A DNA stretch of 64,000 nt from Lentilactobacillus diolivorans DSM 14421. Its GTDB lineage: Bacteria > Bacillota > Bacilli > Lactobacillales > Lactobacillaceae. Numbering within the stretch: position 1 is the stretch's first letter; the number at the start of each line of letters is the position of its first letter. The stretch lies in assembly GCF_001434255.1 (NCBI RefSeq), contig NZ_AZEY01000068.1:119330-183329 (forward strand). Direction: 5' to 3'. A program made the position numbers and the translations under genes. Shown in pieces: positions 1 through 9,432 of the stretch. Under the pieces are notes generated by a model, which saw nothing but the letters and a program-made list of their open reading frames with translations, was not told the origin of the DNA and did not search any database.

Positions 1-37
1 CAATAACCCCAACAATGATTAAACTTATTTTACGCAT
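1..37 (-). CDS. 5' end of an unknown gene, cut by window edge
   Basis: Only the first 12 codons are inside the window, reading MRKISLIIVGVI. The ATG is preceded at good distance by an AAGGAGATGA ribosome binding site. The basic start followed by a hydrophobic run looks like the beginning of a signal peptide or membrane segment. Function cannot be judged. Confidence 0.5.
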   Translation of the reverse strand, partial: MRKISLIIVGVI

Positions 38-200
38 TTGGTCATCTCCTTATCTTTTTGGTTCAGTTGCTTATCCTTTACGTTGAAAAAAGTATAAACC
101 TTGGACTTAACTCCAACGCAAGAGATTATTCAAAATAAAAAATTATGCAGAGTGAGATAAATGGCGGTTGTGCTCTGGAAGGGATTTTACTTCACGTTTT

Positions 201-281
201 CGCTTGGTAATAATCGTGATTGTACAAAAGGAACGGGACTGGGACAAAATTACTTTTGCACCAGCCCCGATAATCCTTTCG
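201..281 (-). terminator. GC-rich hairpin at 3' end of the LtrA gene (palindromic family 2)
   Basis: GGGACTGGGACAAAA and TTTTGCACCAGCCCC pair around a TTAC loop, inside an outer AAAGGA/TCCTTT pairing. It lies just downstream of the minus-strand LtrA gene and ends in CCTTTTG on that strand, so it can act as its terminator. The same loop and stem design, with similar flanks (here TAATAATCGTGATTGTAC), returns near 34.85 and 49.95 kb, so it is also a dispersed repeat. Confidence 0.55.
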
Positions 282-303
282 CCCTAATTTCTACCAACAA
301 CAG

Positions 304-1449
304 TTAAGGTTTATTCAATACCTGATTAATTTTCCGACGATACCGAATATTAATGACCAGCAATACTAAATTTACCAAGCCTAACATCACTGGTGTCGGC
401 AGGATGATTGTCACAATCAGAATCAAAAACTCAACCGTAAAAAAGCCCAACCCCGCTCGGTGATCCGCAACTTTTTGTGCCGTTATCCGTTGAATCACCC
501 ACATCATAAAAAGACTGGCAAATAAAACAATAATAAAAGCCACTTTTATTAACCGACTATTCTCTGCTAAAAGTAGTTGAAGAAATACGGCGTTCAAGAT
601 AATCAAGTAAATATCCAACAAAAACAACCAGCGGACCCCCATCACTTGAACAGATGAATGCATTTGAATGTGTAGCTCCCCAATTACCTGATAATAAACA
701 GCACCGATCAAATCAGCTAAAACGACTCCCATAATAAAGTCAAATAATCGAAGTGGCACAATATTATTCAACTTGGCATAAAGGCCTGAAATCATTTCAC
801 CTAAAGCAATCATAGTCATCAATCCATATCGTTCAATTAAAGAATCTTTCAAAACATAAGGCATTTTAATGGTGGTATATTCATGTTTCAAAGCCGAGTT
901 CGCAAAAAAGACAGCACTGTAATTGATTATCAATGCCACAATAATCAAAATATATTGAACGGGTTCCCTAACCAATGCACTAGTCAATAAGAATATGAAC
1001 GCGCCCATATACGTTCGAGACCAAATTTTTGAAGCAGGTCCGTGAGCAGCATCAAAATAACTGATGGCATACCAAACAAAAATGAGCATCAGTTCAATTG
1101 GCAGTAAGGCAATAATCAAATACCGAAAGTGGCCTTCAATCGCTTCAGGAATGTAAATCGCGGCTATTCCCGTTAAAATCATCTGAATATTAATAATCCC
1201 AATATTAAGTACTGAATCATTTCCATGATTGTCAAAATAACCAGACGTTTCATGCCAGCTCCAGAAGAACCAGCCAAAAATAATAAACGAATTAATCAAC
1301 GACTGGATTGAAAAATGTTCAACCACGCCATCAGTAATTCGGCCAATAACCACAGCAAAGATCAAATCATAGAAGAGCTCCAACCAGCTGATCTTTCGAT
1401 TACGAATGACCTCAGTAATATTTCGTGGCTTTCCAAATATTTGAAACAT
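304..1449 (-). CDS. ltrA: LtrA-family low temperature requirement membrane protein
   Basis: A 381-aa polytopic membrane protein. The family signature is visible: WLELFYDLIFAVVIG near the N-terminus and ERYGLMTMIALGEMI in the middle third, with about ten hydrophobic segments between and after. LtrA-family proteins (PF06772) are widespread in Firmicutes; the name comes from a Listeria cold-growth phenotype and the biochemical role is not established. I prefer the ATG at 1449 because GAGGGGG lies 9 nt upstream; the ATG six codons earlier overlaps that ribosome binding site. It is monocistronic, with its own hairpin downstream. The family call is secure, the function is not. Confidence 0.85.
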   Translation of the reverse strand: MFQIFGKPRNITEVIRNRKISWLELFYDLIFAVVIGRITDGVVEHFSIQSLINSFIIFGWFFWSWHETSGYFDNHGNDSVLNIGIINIQMILTGIAAIYIPEAIEGHFRYLIIALLPIELMLIFVWYAISYFDAAHGPASKIWSRTYMGAFIFLLTSALVREPVQYILIIVALIINYSAVFFANSALKHEYTTIKMPYVLKDSLIERYGLMTMIALGEMISGLYAKLNNIVPLRLFDFIMGVVLADLIGAVYYQVIGELHIQMHSSVQVMGVRWLFLLDIYLIILNAVFLQLLLAENSRLIKVAFIIVLFASLFMMWVIQRITAQKVADHRAGLGFFTVEFLILIVTIILPTPVMLGLVNLVLLVINIRYRRKINQVLNKP

Positions 1450-1585
1450 GAATGATATCCCCCTCATCTTTTACAAGTTATTTCTCTTTCACTATAGCAA
1501 TGATTCATAACAATTTCGTTGCTGGAACCATTTTATTTAATTCATAACATTTCGACTGACCGCAATTAACCATTTAATAATAAAA

Positions 1586-1637
1586 AAAGCCCAGTAACAC
1601 AAGTATTTCTGTTTGGAGGAATACCATGATCACTGGG
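1586..1637 (-). terminator. Rho-independent terminator, minus strand
   Basis: CCCAGT pairs with ACTGGG and GTATT with AATAC inside; on the minus strand the stem runs into CTTTTTTTATTATT. It lies downstream of the flavodoxin gene and of the small gene remnant at 1699-1821. Confidence 0.6.
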
Positions 1638-1698
1638 TTCGATGAGTAACTAAACAAATTCATTTAAATGTTACTAAAAAGCAATTCAACTGCTTAAT

Positions 1699-1821
1699 TT
1701 AATCAAAGTTAGATTTTTGCAACCGAGGTTTGAACCAATTTTCTGCCGATACAAAAACTCCTCTGGCAGAAATATCGCTGTCATCATCAATCAAGGTTTC
1801 AGAAGACCGTCGTGACCTAAT
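1699..1821 (-). pseudogene. Possible 3' remnant of a lost gene
   Basis: An open stretch of about 40 codons ends in TAA and contains the protein-like segment RGVFVSAENWFKPRL. It has no start codon with a ribosome binding site and is closed upstream by a stop. It sits between the flavodoxin gene and a terminator, which is what the tail of a deleted minus-strand gene would look like. No family recognised; weak call. Confidence 0.25.
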
Positions 1822-1903
1822 TTAATATTTTTAACAAGTTTTTCTTACTCATAACATATTTTCTTTTAAGATGTTTAAGCGACTTAAGATCGGCGCATCT
1901 TGA

Positions 1904-2590
1904 TTAACTGTTTTCGTTAACCTGAGTAACCCAGTTGGATACCTGAGAATTTGCTCGGTCAACTTTATTACCATCAACCACTAAAGCACTAGCAAATGTA
2001 TTTCCTTGATCCCCCTGGTTCCGAATCAATTGTCGTAAACGCTGAACACTGTCACCCTGACCGTAGCCGCCTTGGGTCATAAATGGTGCAAGCCGTTTAT
2101 TGATAAACTGGTTACCATAAGTATTGATAAATGACACCATTGGGTGGGACAACGTCATCGCCCAAACTTGGTAGCCTAAATAAATTGTTTGATATTGACT
2201 TAAATCAGGAACCTGCATATTCAATTCTGGATAATCCTGATTGGTCCGCTCAGAGTTAACCCGTGACAGAGTCTCTTGATAATTACTTGCGTATGGGTCT
2301 TTAATAACAATCTCTAAAATATCAGCGTTGGTTTGTTGTTCAATTTTACTGGCCAATAATTCGGTACTACCAGAACGAGAAAAGTAAATGATTAGTTCTT
2401 TGGCCGTTGAGGTAATTTTACGAGTTGGCTGATTCTGACTATTGGTATCTTTTCCATCGGAAATGATCCCAGCACCATTTTGCCACTGGGAATCTGTTTT
2501 ACTGAGTTGCGGGGCAAGGATTAGTTGACCATCGATTTCCCCGCTTGCGTCTCGTTCATTATTCTGTGATGCTTGATTTGCTAGTTTCAT
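1904..2590 (-). CDS. Flavodoxin-family protein
   Basis: A 228-aa protein with a flavodoxin fold from about residue 65. ELIIYFSRSGSTELLASKI is the FMN phosphate-binding loop after strand 1, and IYLGYQVWAMTLSHPM followed by MTQGGYGQGDS matches the isoalloxazine-contacting loops of the flavodoxin_4 group. Such proteins carry FMN and serve as electron carriers or quinone reductases. The first 60 residues are polar, Gln/Asn/Ser-rich and have no signal peptide or lipobox, so a secreted version, seen in relatives as lipoproteins, is not supported here. The ATG follows GGAGG with an 11-nt gap. Monocistronic, partner unknown. Confidence 0.8.
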   Translation of the reverse strand: MKLANQASQNNERDASGEIDGQLILAPQLSKTDSQWQNGAGIISDGKDTNSQNQPTRKITSTAKELIIYFSRSGSTELLASKIEQQTNADILEIVIKDPYASNYQETLSRVNSERTNQDYPELNMQVPDLSQYQTIYLGYQVWAMTLSHPMVSFINTYGNQFINKRLAPFMTQGGYGQGDSVQRLRQLIRNQGDQGNTFASALVVDGNKVDRANSQVSNWVTQVNENS

Positions 2591-2763
2591 TGCAAAGCTG
2601 CCTCCAATTTCATAATTCGTTTAAAATGACTTACAAATATTCTTATGATACGTATTCCTTTCTTCCCTCGCACTTCTCATTTACCTTAAACCTTGGAGCT
2701 AACTTTAATGCAAGCCTGATTTTGAAATTATCGTAATTTGAGGGTTTTTGAAATCTTGGTCAT

Positions 2764-2811
2764 AAAAAAATACCTCCAGAGTTAAAGTTTTTTACTTTAA
2801 CTTTGGAGGTA
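2764..2811 (-). terminator. Terminator of the jet operon
   Basis: A 17-bp stem, TACCTCC...GGAGGTA with a loop of about 7 nt, is followed on the minus strand by seven T. It lies 80 nt beyond the stop of the last jet gene and closes the four-gene operon. Confidence 0.85.
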
Positions 2812-2894
2812 TACCTCATCTGAGCCAACTGCTTTTTCAGGAGATACATAATTGAAAAAATGATCAAGTCCCTCACAATAGTGACTATGATCAA

Positions 2895-3707
2895 TTAAGC
2901 CTGTCCCAACCATTCAGGAATAAGGGTTTCATACGAATCAATCAATTGTTCCTGTTCGACAAACTGTTGGTTAACCATCAATAAATAACTTTCTTCTTTC
3001 CAAAATTGATTATGCGGTTCCACACTGACATGGATTCTATCGGAATCATCCACTTTTCCATAGCCGGCTAGCCACTGAGCCACCTGACTTGGGCTTTGAA
3101 TGACAGCTAAATTCTGAAAGTCCTCATTTCCAAGATGCGTGGTAAGCTGATCTGCTATCCTAATGCCACTCGTATCCAAATCACCAAGATACGCTAATTT
3201 AATCTCGCCTGCCAAAGCTTTCATTACCTTTAGATAAGTCGCATTAAAGTCATTTCCCGATTGTAAAATTAACGGCCACGTTGGATGGCGATGCAGTAAC
3301 CAGATAAAAACACCATTATTCTCAATAACTACGGCCTTAGCAGTCGCCACTTTCATTTGGAGGATGTCTTTTATTTGCCAAGGGTTAACAGTCACCGGTT
3401 GCGGCCAATCCGTTGCAAAAATATTGGCACAGACAAACTCATGGCCAATGATATTAGCAGGTAATTCTGAAATTTCATCAGCGTTAAATTCATTGCTCAA
3501 CACCCAGTCATAATAGGCATAGATTGCCGGATTAATTTTTCGATCATTAAAGGTATGAGCGACAAATCCACAATCAACCGCCTGTTGTCCTTTCGGTGGC
3601 AATAGATGTTTCTGACTAATTTCATCAAATAATCGGTCCAACTGTTCAGCTTGTTTGGGAGCCGGCATTCCAGTCATCCGTTCATATTCATCGCTGTAAA
3701 TACTCAT
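2895..3707 (-). CDS. jetD: JetD-like TOPRIM nuclease subunit of a Wadjet system
   Basis: A 270-aa protein and last gene of the operon. The TOPRIM metal site is visible: glutamate in VVIENNGVF (about E129) and the acidic pair in LGDLDTSGIRIADQL (D176, D178), followed near the C-terminus by FVEQEQL, like the RLEQE motif that ends JetD nuclease domains. In Wadjet, JetD cuts closed circular DNA held by the JetABC motor (established for the family). The protein looks shorter than the JetD proteins I know (around 380-400 aa), with only about 120 residues before the TOPRIM core. Features resemble both DUF2399-type (type II) and DUF2220-type (I/III) domains. The start lies right after the jetC stop, with GGGGAG 7 nt upstream, so the two are translationally coupled. 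Confidence 0.8.
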   Translation of the reverse strand: MSIYSDEYERMTGMPAPKQAEQLDRLFDEISQKHLLPPKGQQAVDCGFVAHTFNDRKINPAIYAYYDWVLSNEFNADEISELPANIIGHEFVCANIFATDWPQPVTVNPWQIKDILQMKVATAKAVVIENNGVFIWLLHRHPTWPLILQSGNDFNATYLKVMKALAGEIKLAYLGDLDTSGIRIADQLTTHLGNEDFQNLAVIQSPSQVAQWLAGYGKVDDSDRIHVSVEPHNQFWKEESYLLMVNQQFVEQEQLIDSYETLIPEWLGQA

Positions 3708-3709
3708 CT

Positions 3710-6700
3710 TTAAGCTCCCCAGGTATAGGCTTGTTTGACCTGATTAACATGAAATTTGCCGTCATTTCGATTTTGAGGGGCAATGACTTGATAGGTAATG
3801 TTATCAACGCCATCAGACAACAATTTACTTTGAGCACCACTAGGCATGGTTGCGATAAAACTAAACCCGAACTTATTAATGGTCTTAGCAAAAATTCGGG
3901 CAGTCTCCGGATCCAGCTTATCAGCAAACTCATCAAACATGACGACGTAGGGGGCATCCGCTTTCGCTGATCGATTAAGAATCATCTTTGGCACTAATAA
4001 CAACGGTAATACCATGGCCTGGGCTTTCTCAGCTCCCGACCCGCCAGACCTTACGAATCTGTCATCAACAATTTCATAATGATCTTCATCACTCTGACGC
4101 CGTTTAATCTTCACAACAAATTCAGACCAGTTTCGAGTATCAAGCAGCTCGTCGGTTTTCTGGACAAACATCGCTTCATCATCAGCCAAGTCTGGATCCG
4201 TCGCCAACTTAGCCAACCGACGATCAATTTCCTGATCAAGGGCTGGAAAGGCGTCTAAAGATGGATCCAGTGCTTCTTTAATGACCTGACCGTCAACATC
4301 TTTAGATGCCACGAGTTCAATCTTAATTTTAATCCCATCACTATCGGCGGTTCCCTCACTCAGCATCTGGTTAAAATCCTGAACCGAATGATATTGGGCA
4401 GTAATCCGCTGAATCACAGCCGTTTTATACGTGTCAACCGCTAAATTTGCGCCACCGTGAATTTGTTGCAGCATCTTTTGAACGTTGGTAAGTTCTGTCT
4501 TTAAAATGCCAAACGCTTCATCCACATCAAAAGCTACCAAGACAACATCTTCCATCGTCTCGGTTGTGTGTGGAAACATTTGGTCGGCGATTTGAGAATA
4601 TCCCAACTCATTAAAAAGGGTATTAACGGCCTGCCTGTCCATCCGATCATCGGTTGAACGATTAATCATGTGGCCGATTCTGTCACTCATTTCACCAATT
4701 GGATTATTCCTAATCATTGCCTGGTTTTCAATTAAATAAGCCGTCGCTGTCTCAATTCCGGTCAATTCAGCATCGACAGGTAAATATGGCTGAAGTTGAT
4801 CCAGTGCTTCAGTCATTCGCTGACCCAGCTGTTGCATTTCCCGTTTCTCATCATCAATTTGTTGATTAAAACTTTCAATTTTTGCATGAGCACCGGTTAA
4901 TTGAGCTTGGGAACGGTCAATTTGACGTTTCAGTCCATCGTACTCCCTTTGCTTTTGCTGAATCTGATCGTCAATTGTTGGGTCAATTTGTAAAGAGCTT
5001 AGCTGTCCTTTAAGGCTTTCAATTTCATGCTGATTATCCTCAAAATTAAACTCTGAATCCATTGCTTCTAATAGTGTCTCCAGTTGCTTTTGAAGCGACA
5101 CCTTTTCATTTTGAATCGTAACATGTCGTTGACCCAACTGATTTAAGTGTTTACCAATCTTTTCCAAATTAATCGTCTGCTGCTTTAACGTTGGCAGTAA
5201 TTCGGGCTGACTCAGCATCGCTTTTATTTCAGGATGCTGGGCTAATAAATCAGCTATTTGCTGTTTTAACATTTTGAATTTATCACTAATTTTACCAGCG
5301 CCAGTATCGTGAATTGACCGGTTATCGTTATGCAACTGTTCCTTCATTATGCCAGTCCGAAACCCCGTCACATGCCGATCAATACTATCAGACATTTGGT
5401 CCTTAGTGTCTGTAAAAACACCCACGGCATCGTTTAAATTGTCACTGTTGCTCACCCATTGTTGATATTGACTAATCAACTGGCTGGCTTGTTGAAAACG
5501 GTGAGTTAATGTTTGCGAGATCTCAGTCGGATCAGGATTTTCAAACACTTCCTGCCACTTTAGCTGAATGAGGTTGTCCTTAATTTGAACAATCAATGGC
5601 GCCAATTGCGATGTTTTAACATCGTTTAATGATGATTCGAGGTCAGCGGCCGCAACCGCATTTTCCTTCTGTTGCGCTTGAATCTTTTCCTTTTGTGCGG
5701 ATACTCTTTTATATTGGCGCGCAGTTCGTTCTAAATTTTTAATTTCTCTGGCTAGTTGATCTCGCTGGGATTGAATCAGCTTTTGACGTTCCCGGTTAAC
5801 TTTAAGTTCAGTCAGTTTGGCCTCGGTTTCATCCAAACTATTTTTCTGGGTCGTAATTGACTTTTCAGCAATCACTGCCGTCTGATTCAATGATTCAATA
5901 TTGACCTGCTGCCGACGAACATTTCCAGATAATGTACTATAAGGATTAATCAATAATTTATTGAGTTGATTGAAGTTGCCTAAAAAAGTAAGCTGCTTAA
6001 TTCGGTCAATCCGCTTAAGTGCTTCTTCAATTCTTGCCTGAAGTGATTGCTTATCGTTAACCTGTCGCTGTAATTGGGCTGCTTTCTGAATGATTTCATC
6101 ATCAATTTTCTCTTGTGAGTTAACCAAGGCTTGACGAATTGGTTCGAATTTGGCATTACCGGCCGTCAACATCGGCGAAGCAATCATTCGATCTGCTTGT
6201 GCCAATAATCCCAACTCTTGACCACTTGTAAAGCCAAAAATCTGAAATGCCACAAATTCTCGATAATCGGTCGCTTTTTCAAAGATATGCAGTTGTTTGC
6301 CCAGGGACTGGTTTGCCAATCTAAAACCATCTTTATCCAAAGCGTGACCATCATCGGCCGTAGTTGTCACCGTTAAATTAGACTTCGAATCCTCATTAGT
6401 TGCCACAAACCACCAAGTCCGACTGCGGGGATCCCCATTAGCCCGATAAGCACCAATCCCCAAAATAACATCACGATACTTTGATGAAAGCTTTTCGTAA
6501 GCATAACCAGTTCTGACCTTCATGGCACTACTTCCCCATCCTAATAACATGGCATCAAAGGTTCGACTGTCTTGAGAACTGTTCCGGGGATTAATACTAT
6601 TACTGAGTTTACCGGTATCCGTTGTCGGATTAAATGACGGAGTTGCGATTGACCCATCAACCAACATTGGAAAGAAACAATTAGCCAACGTGGTCTTTCC

Positions 6701-6823
6701 CACGCCGTTTTCACCCACCAACGCCAAATTACCATTGTTTGAGACTGGCAAATCAAGTTTGCGGTACAGATTGAAATTTCGCAAATGAAATGAAACCGGG
6801 ATTAATTTTTTGCTTTTATTCAT
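3710..6823 (-). CDS. jetC: JetC-like SMC-family ATPase of a Wadjet system
   Basis: A 1037-aa SMC/MukB-like ATPase. The N-terminal head has Walker A GENGVGKTT (residues 37-45). The middle, roughly residues 290-720, is rich in heptad-like Gln/Glu/Lys/Leu sequence typical of long coiled coils. The C-terminal head has the ABC signature SGGSGAEKA (926-934) and Walker B YVVMFDEFADKLD (about 959-971), ending with SFIATMPSG. Family knowledge: JetC drives DNA loop extrusion in a complex with kleisin JetA and KITE subunit JetB, and hands small circular DNA to JetD for cleavage. The gene order jetA-B-C-D is the classical one. The start has AAAGGA 7 nt upstream and the gene lies 11 nt after jetB. Confidence 0.88.
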   Translation of the reverse strand: MNKSKKLIPVSFHLRNFNLYRKLDLPVSNNGNLALVGENGVGKTTLANCFFPMLVDGSIATPSFNPTTDTGKLSNSINPRNSSQDSRTFDAMLLGWGSSAMKVRTGYAYEKLSSKYRDVILGIGAYRANGDPRSRTWWFVATNEDSKSNLTVTTTADDGHALDKDGFRLANQSLGKQLHIFEKATDYREFVAFQIFGFTSGQELGLLAQADRMIASPMLTAGNAKFEPIRQALVNSQEKIDDEIIQKAAQLQRQVNDKQSLQARIEEALKRIDRIKQLTFLGNFNQLNKLLINPYSTLSGNVRRQQVNIESLNQTAVIAEKSITTQKNSLDETEAKLTELKVNRERQKLIQSQRDQLAREIKNLERTARQYKRVSAQKEKIQAQQKENAVAAADLESSLNDVKTSQLAPLIVQIKDNLIQLKWQEVFENPDPTEISQTLTHRFQQASQLISQYQQWVSNSDNLNDAVGVFTDTKDQMSDSIDRHVTGFRTGIMKEQLHNDNRSIHDTGAGKISDKFKMLKQQIADLLAQHPEIKAMLSQPELLPTLKQQTINLEKIGKHLNQLGQRHVTIQNEKVSLQKQLETLLEAMDSEFNFEDNQHEIESLKGQLSSLQIDPTIDDQIQQKQREYDGLKRQIDRSQAQLTGAHAKIESFNQQIDDEKREMQQLGQRMTEALDQLQPYLPVDAELTGIETATAYLIENQAMIRNNPIGEMSDRIGHMINRSTDDRMDRQAVNTLFNELGYSQIADQMFPHTTETMEDVVLVAFDVDEAFGILKTELTNVQKMLQQIHGGANLAVDTYKTAVIQRITAQYHSVQDFNQMLSEGTADSDGIKIKIELVASKDVDGQVIKEALDPSLDAFPALDQEIDRRLAKLATDPDLADDEAMFVQKTDELLDTRNWSEFVVKIKRRQSDEDHYEIVDDRFVRSGGSGAEKAQAMVLPLLLVPKMILNRSAKADAPYVVMFDEFADKLDPETARIFAKTINKFGFSFIATMPSGAQSKLLSDGVDNITYQVIAPQNRNDGKFHVNQVKQAYTWGA

Positions 6824-6834
6824 AAAAAGTCCTT

Positions 6835-7854
6835 TCAGTAATCCATTTGAGGAATATCGGCAATGTTACTAGCCCTAAATCGCTTTGCAACCGGGGTCCG
6901 TTCAAAATAATCTCCTTTGTCCAGCACCAACGCATTCTCCAACAAACCTTTTTTGACGTCCGAGGCGTTGATTGTCCGACCAGGGAAAAGATCCTTGACA
7001 ACTTGCCGAACCTGTTTTGGAAAGGTTGTTTTGGCCAATGTTGCCCCCATTTTATTCGCTAGGGCGATTGCCACAATAAATGGTTTGGCTTCCCGTTTGT
7101 GCTGTTGGCTATCCAGCAAGACTGCATAGTCGTTACCAACCTCTAGTCTAAAGCGATTAAGCGGCTGCCAATCCTTGCTCAACCGCGTTTTATTTTCAAT
7201 CAATTGTGACCAAAGCTTGGACGATTGTTTGGGTATTAGAAATCGTTGTTGTAACAGGATCCGATTAAGCTGTTGGACAGTGGTTAAAGATTCCGTATCC
7301 GATTGATGAGTCAAATAATGAATGAATTCATGCGTAATGCTAATAAAATTGGGGTCAATGTCCCAAAACGGATCCATAATTTCTGTCTGTACGGTGGTGA
7401 CTGATCCTTCAGGATAATCCGGGGTCAATAGACCAAATCGTTTAACAAAAATTCCATCAATAATTTCATAAATCCGCTGCTCATCCAATTCGGTGACCTC
7501 GCTTTGGACCTGATGAATGACACTGGGAGAATCAATGACCATGTCGGATTCGAGTCCATCCATTTGCGGTGAACTGATGATTACTTTTAAAGTTGCCAAT
7601 AAAACGTGTTTGACTTGATCATCAAGCTCATTGGGGCCAATCATTAACACCAGATTATTGCCAAAATTTAATGGGGATGTCCCAATAAGTGTTTGAAAAA
7701 AGTTGGCCACTCGCCGTTGTTTATAACCGTTCTGAAAGGTATGAACCGCGTTTATTTGAAGCTTGGTTGCTTTGGGACCGGGAATAGCTGTGAACAGTTC
7801 CCGATCAATCAACTGATTCACAATATATCGATCGGTATTATCTAATTCGATCAT
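6835..7854 (-). CDS. jetB: JetB-like (KITE) subunit of a Wadjet system
   Basis: A 339-aa soluble protein between the kleisin-like and SMC-like genes, which is the place of JetB. I do not see a named catalytic motif. The size, the winged-helix-like ends (the C-terminal LPKQVRQ-type helices and the segment ASDVKKGLLENALVLDKGDYFERTP resembling a wing) and the position support the KITE role. The ATG at 7854 has AAGGAG 8 nt upstream; the GTG three codons earlier touches that site and is less likely. Assigned mainly from synteny; which Wadjet type it belongs to is uncertain. Confidence 0.7.
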   Translation of the reverse strand: MIELDNTDRYIVNQLIDRELFTAIPGPKATKLQINAVHTFQNGYKQRRVANFFQTLIGTSPLNFGNNLVLMIGPNELDDQVKHVLLATLKVIISSPQMDGLESDMVIDSPSVIHQVQSEVTELDEQRIYEIIDGIFVKRFGLLTPDYPEGSVTTVQTEIMDPFWDIDPNFISITHEFIHYLTHQSDTESLTTVQQLNRILLQQRFLIPKQSSKLWSQLIENKTRLSKDWQPLNRFRLEVGNDYAVLLDSQQHKREAKPFIVAIALANKMGATLAKTTFPKQVRQVVKDLFPGRTINASDVKKGLLENALVLDKGDYFERTPVAKRFRASNIADIPQMDY

Positions 7855-7869
7855 CGATTTCACTCCTTC

Positions 7870-9369
7870 TTAGCGGGTTTCGGCAAACTTGATTGCAAAT
7901 CCGCTGGGTAAATAGACGCTGAACTTTTCACTCCGGCAATGCAGTCGAACCCGACCAGTATTAGGCAGTGCCCATGCGGCAGTTACTTGACGGCCAAACG
8001 GTGCAAAACTTGTAAATTTCGAATAGGCGGTTGCCGTGTAAAGCCGGGCGACCTCATCCCTTGCTAATTGACTTGAAAATTCCAGATCATCATTAACCAC
8101 GGCTTGGCCAGTCGCATCGGGTTTCATAACCTGTTTGAATTCACGTAGCCCCTGCTGCCAATCCGAATTTTCGTAAGTATCAACCCCAATTTCAGGATTA
8201 TCAGCTTCGGTAGCGACCTCGCGGGTTGAATTATCAATCACATAATTAACCGGTCTCAGCAGAGAAGCATCCAACAAATTATCTGTTTCTTCATTGCCAC
8301 GGTCATCTGCTAAATGATTTGGCAAAGCATGAGGAAAGTGAATTGTTGGGTAATGAGCCAGCAGGTCATCAAGCTGATCGACCATTTTTCTTAAATCTAA
8401 TTGCTGCTGGTGACTGTGCTCATATTCACGGATCAATAAATCAATGGTTTGCTCAATCGTGTTGTACAGCATGTAAACAGAATCAACACTATTATCAATG
8501 GCACTGGTTGTCGTTTCCAAACTATTGTTCAACTGGCTCAAACCAGATTGAATAGTCCGTTTGGTTGCATGATAATCGAGCATGAGTTTCTTCTGATCAG
8601 ATAGTAGATTGCTTAAATCCAAACTGTCTCGCCCTTGCTTACTCCTGGCAATTCGATCGGCATATTTGTCATCCAGCACCATTGCCTGAACTAAGTTACT
8701 GGTCCTGATCATTTTAGAAAAAGCCGGAATTGCCCGTTGCTTTAACAGCTGTTGTAATAATTCGGCTTTATCACTGCCGTGGTTAAACGAAATATCATCT
8801 GCCAAGTCCGATAAATCTGCATCTAGTTTGTGCATCCCTCTCAAAACATCCTGAGAAGCATCAATCATCTCTTCAAAACGGTTGAACAACTTACTGGTTT
8901 CAGTTCCATTAACCTGCCGAAAAATTTCACCAACCAATTGAACATATTCATCAATTCGATTGACGTTTGCTGTCGCAAGTACCTGCGCATCGGCGGCTTT
9001 CTGCATGCCATTCATAAACGACAGGCCAGTTGCCCCAATCCGATAGACTTTGGTTTGCTTGATATGTCGAGTACCGTTATGCATCTGTTCACGTACTTTA
9101 TGACTACTACGCTCAATTAAATTTGCACTTACCAGTCGATCAAGAATTCTCTTAAAAACTTCATTGGTCAATGGCGCTTCATTTGGTTCCAAATAGGCCA
9201 TGTTGAAATGCTGCAGTAAAAAATCCGGCGTTAATGGTGAATCAATATTTTGCGTGTTGTGCCGCAAAATCGTTAAAATTGACCAGCCAGCTAATGGATG
9301 ATTGGGATTCCCACCCAAAATAGTGGCTGTTAATAATCGTCGTAAACGGTTTGGAAGTTTATCTGTCAT
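7870..9369 (-). CDS. jetA: JetA-like (kleisin) subunit of a Wadjet system
   Basis: A 499-aa soluble protein, first of the four genes. The N-terminal 110 residues read as a winged helix (a helix pair, then EVFKRILDRLVSANLIERSS and the wing-like RHIKQTKVYRIGATG). Residues about 120-330 are helical and acidic with coiled-coil character (NSLETTTSAIDNSVDSVYMLYN), as expected for the SMC-neck-binding part of a kleisin. Kleisins bridge the two ATPase heads and bind the KITE dimer. The sequence does not obviously match the usual type I JetA as I remember it, so the system may be a divergent branch. Start supported by AAAGGA 8 nt upstream; 16 nt separate it from jetB. Confidence 0.7.
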   Translation of the reverse strand: MTDKLPNRLRRLLTATILGGNPNHPLAGWSILTILRHNTQNIDSPLTPDFLLQHFNMAYLEPNEAPLTNEVFKRILDRLVSANLIERSSHKVREQMHNGTRHIKQTKVYRIGATGLSFMNGMQKAADAQVLATANVNRIDEYVQLVGEIFRQVNGTETSKLFNRFEEMIDASQDVLRGMHKLDADLSDLADDISFNHGSDKAELLQQLLKQRAIPAFSKMIRTSNLVQAMVLDDKYADRIARSKQGRDSLDLSNLLSDQKKLMLDYHATKRTIQSGLSQLNNSLETTTSAIDNSVDSVYMLYNTIEQTIDLLIREYEHSHQQQLDLRKMVDQLDDLLAHYPTIHFPHALPNHLADDRGNEETDNLLDASLLRPVNYVIDNSTREVATEADNPEIGVDTYENSDWQQGLREFKQVMKPDATGQAVVNDDLEFSSQLARDEVARLYTATAYSKFTSFAPFGRQVTAAWALPNTGRVRLHCRSEKFSVYLPSGFAIKFAETR

Positions 9370-9432
9370 GTAAAAAATCCTTTATTTCGAAATTTTCGAT
9401 CATTAAATTACTCTTGATAAAACTTACTGTTG

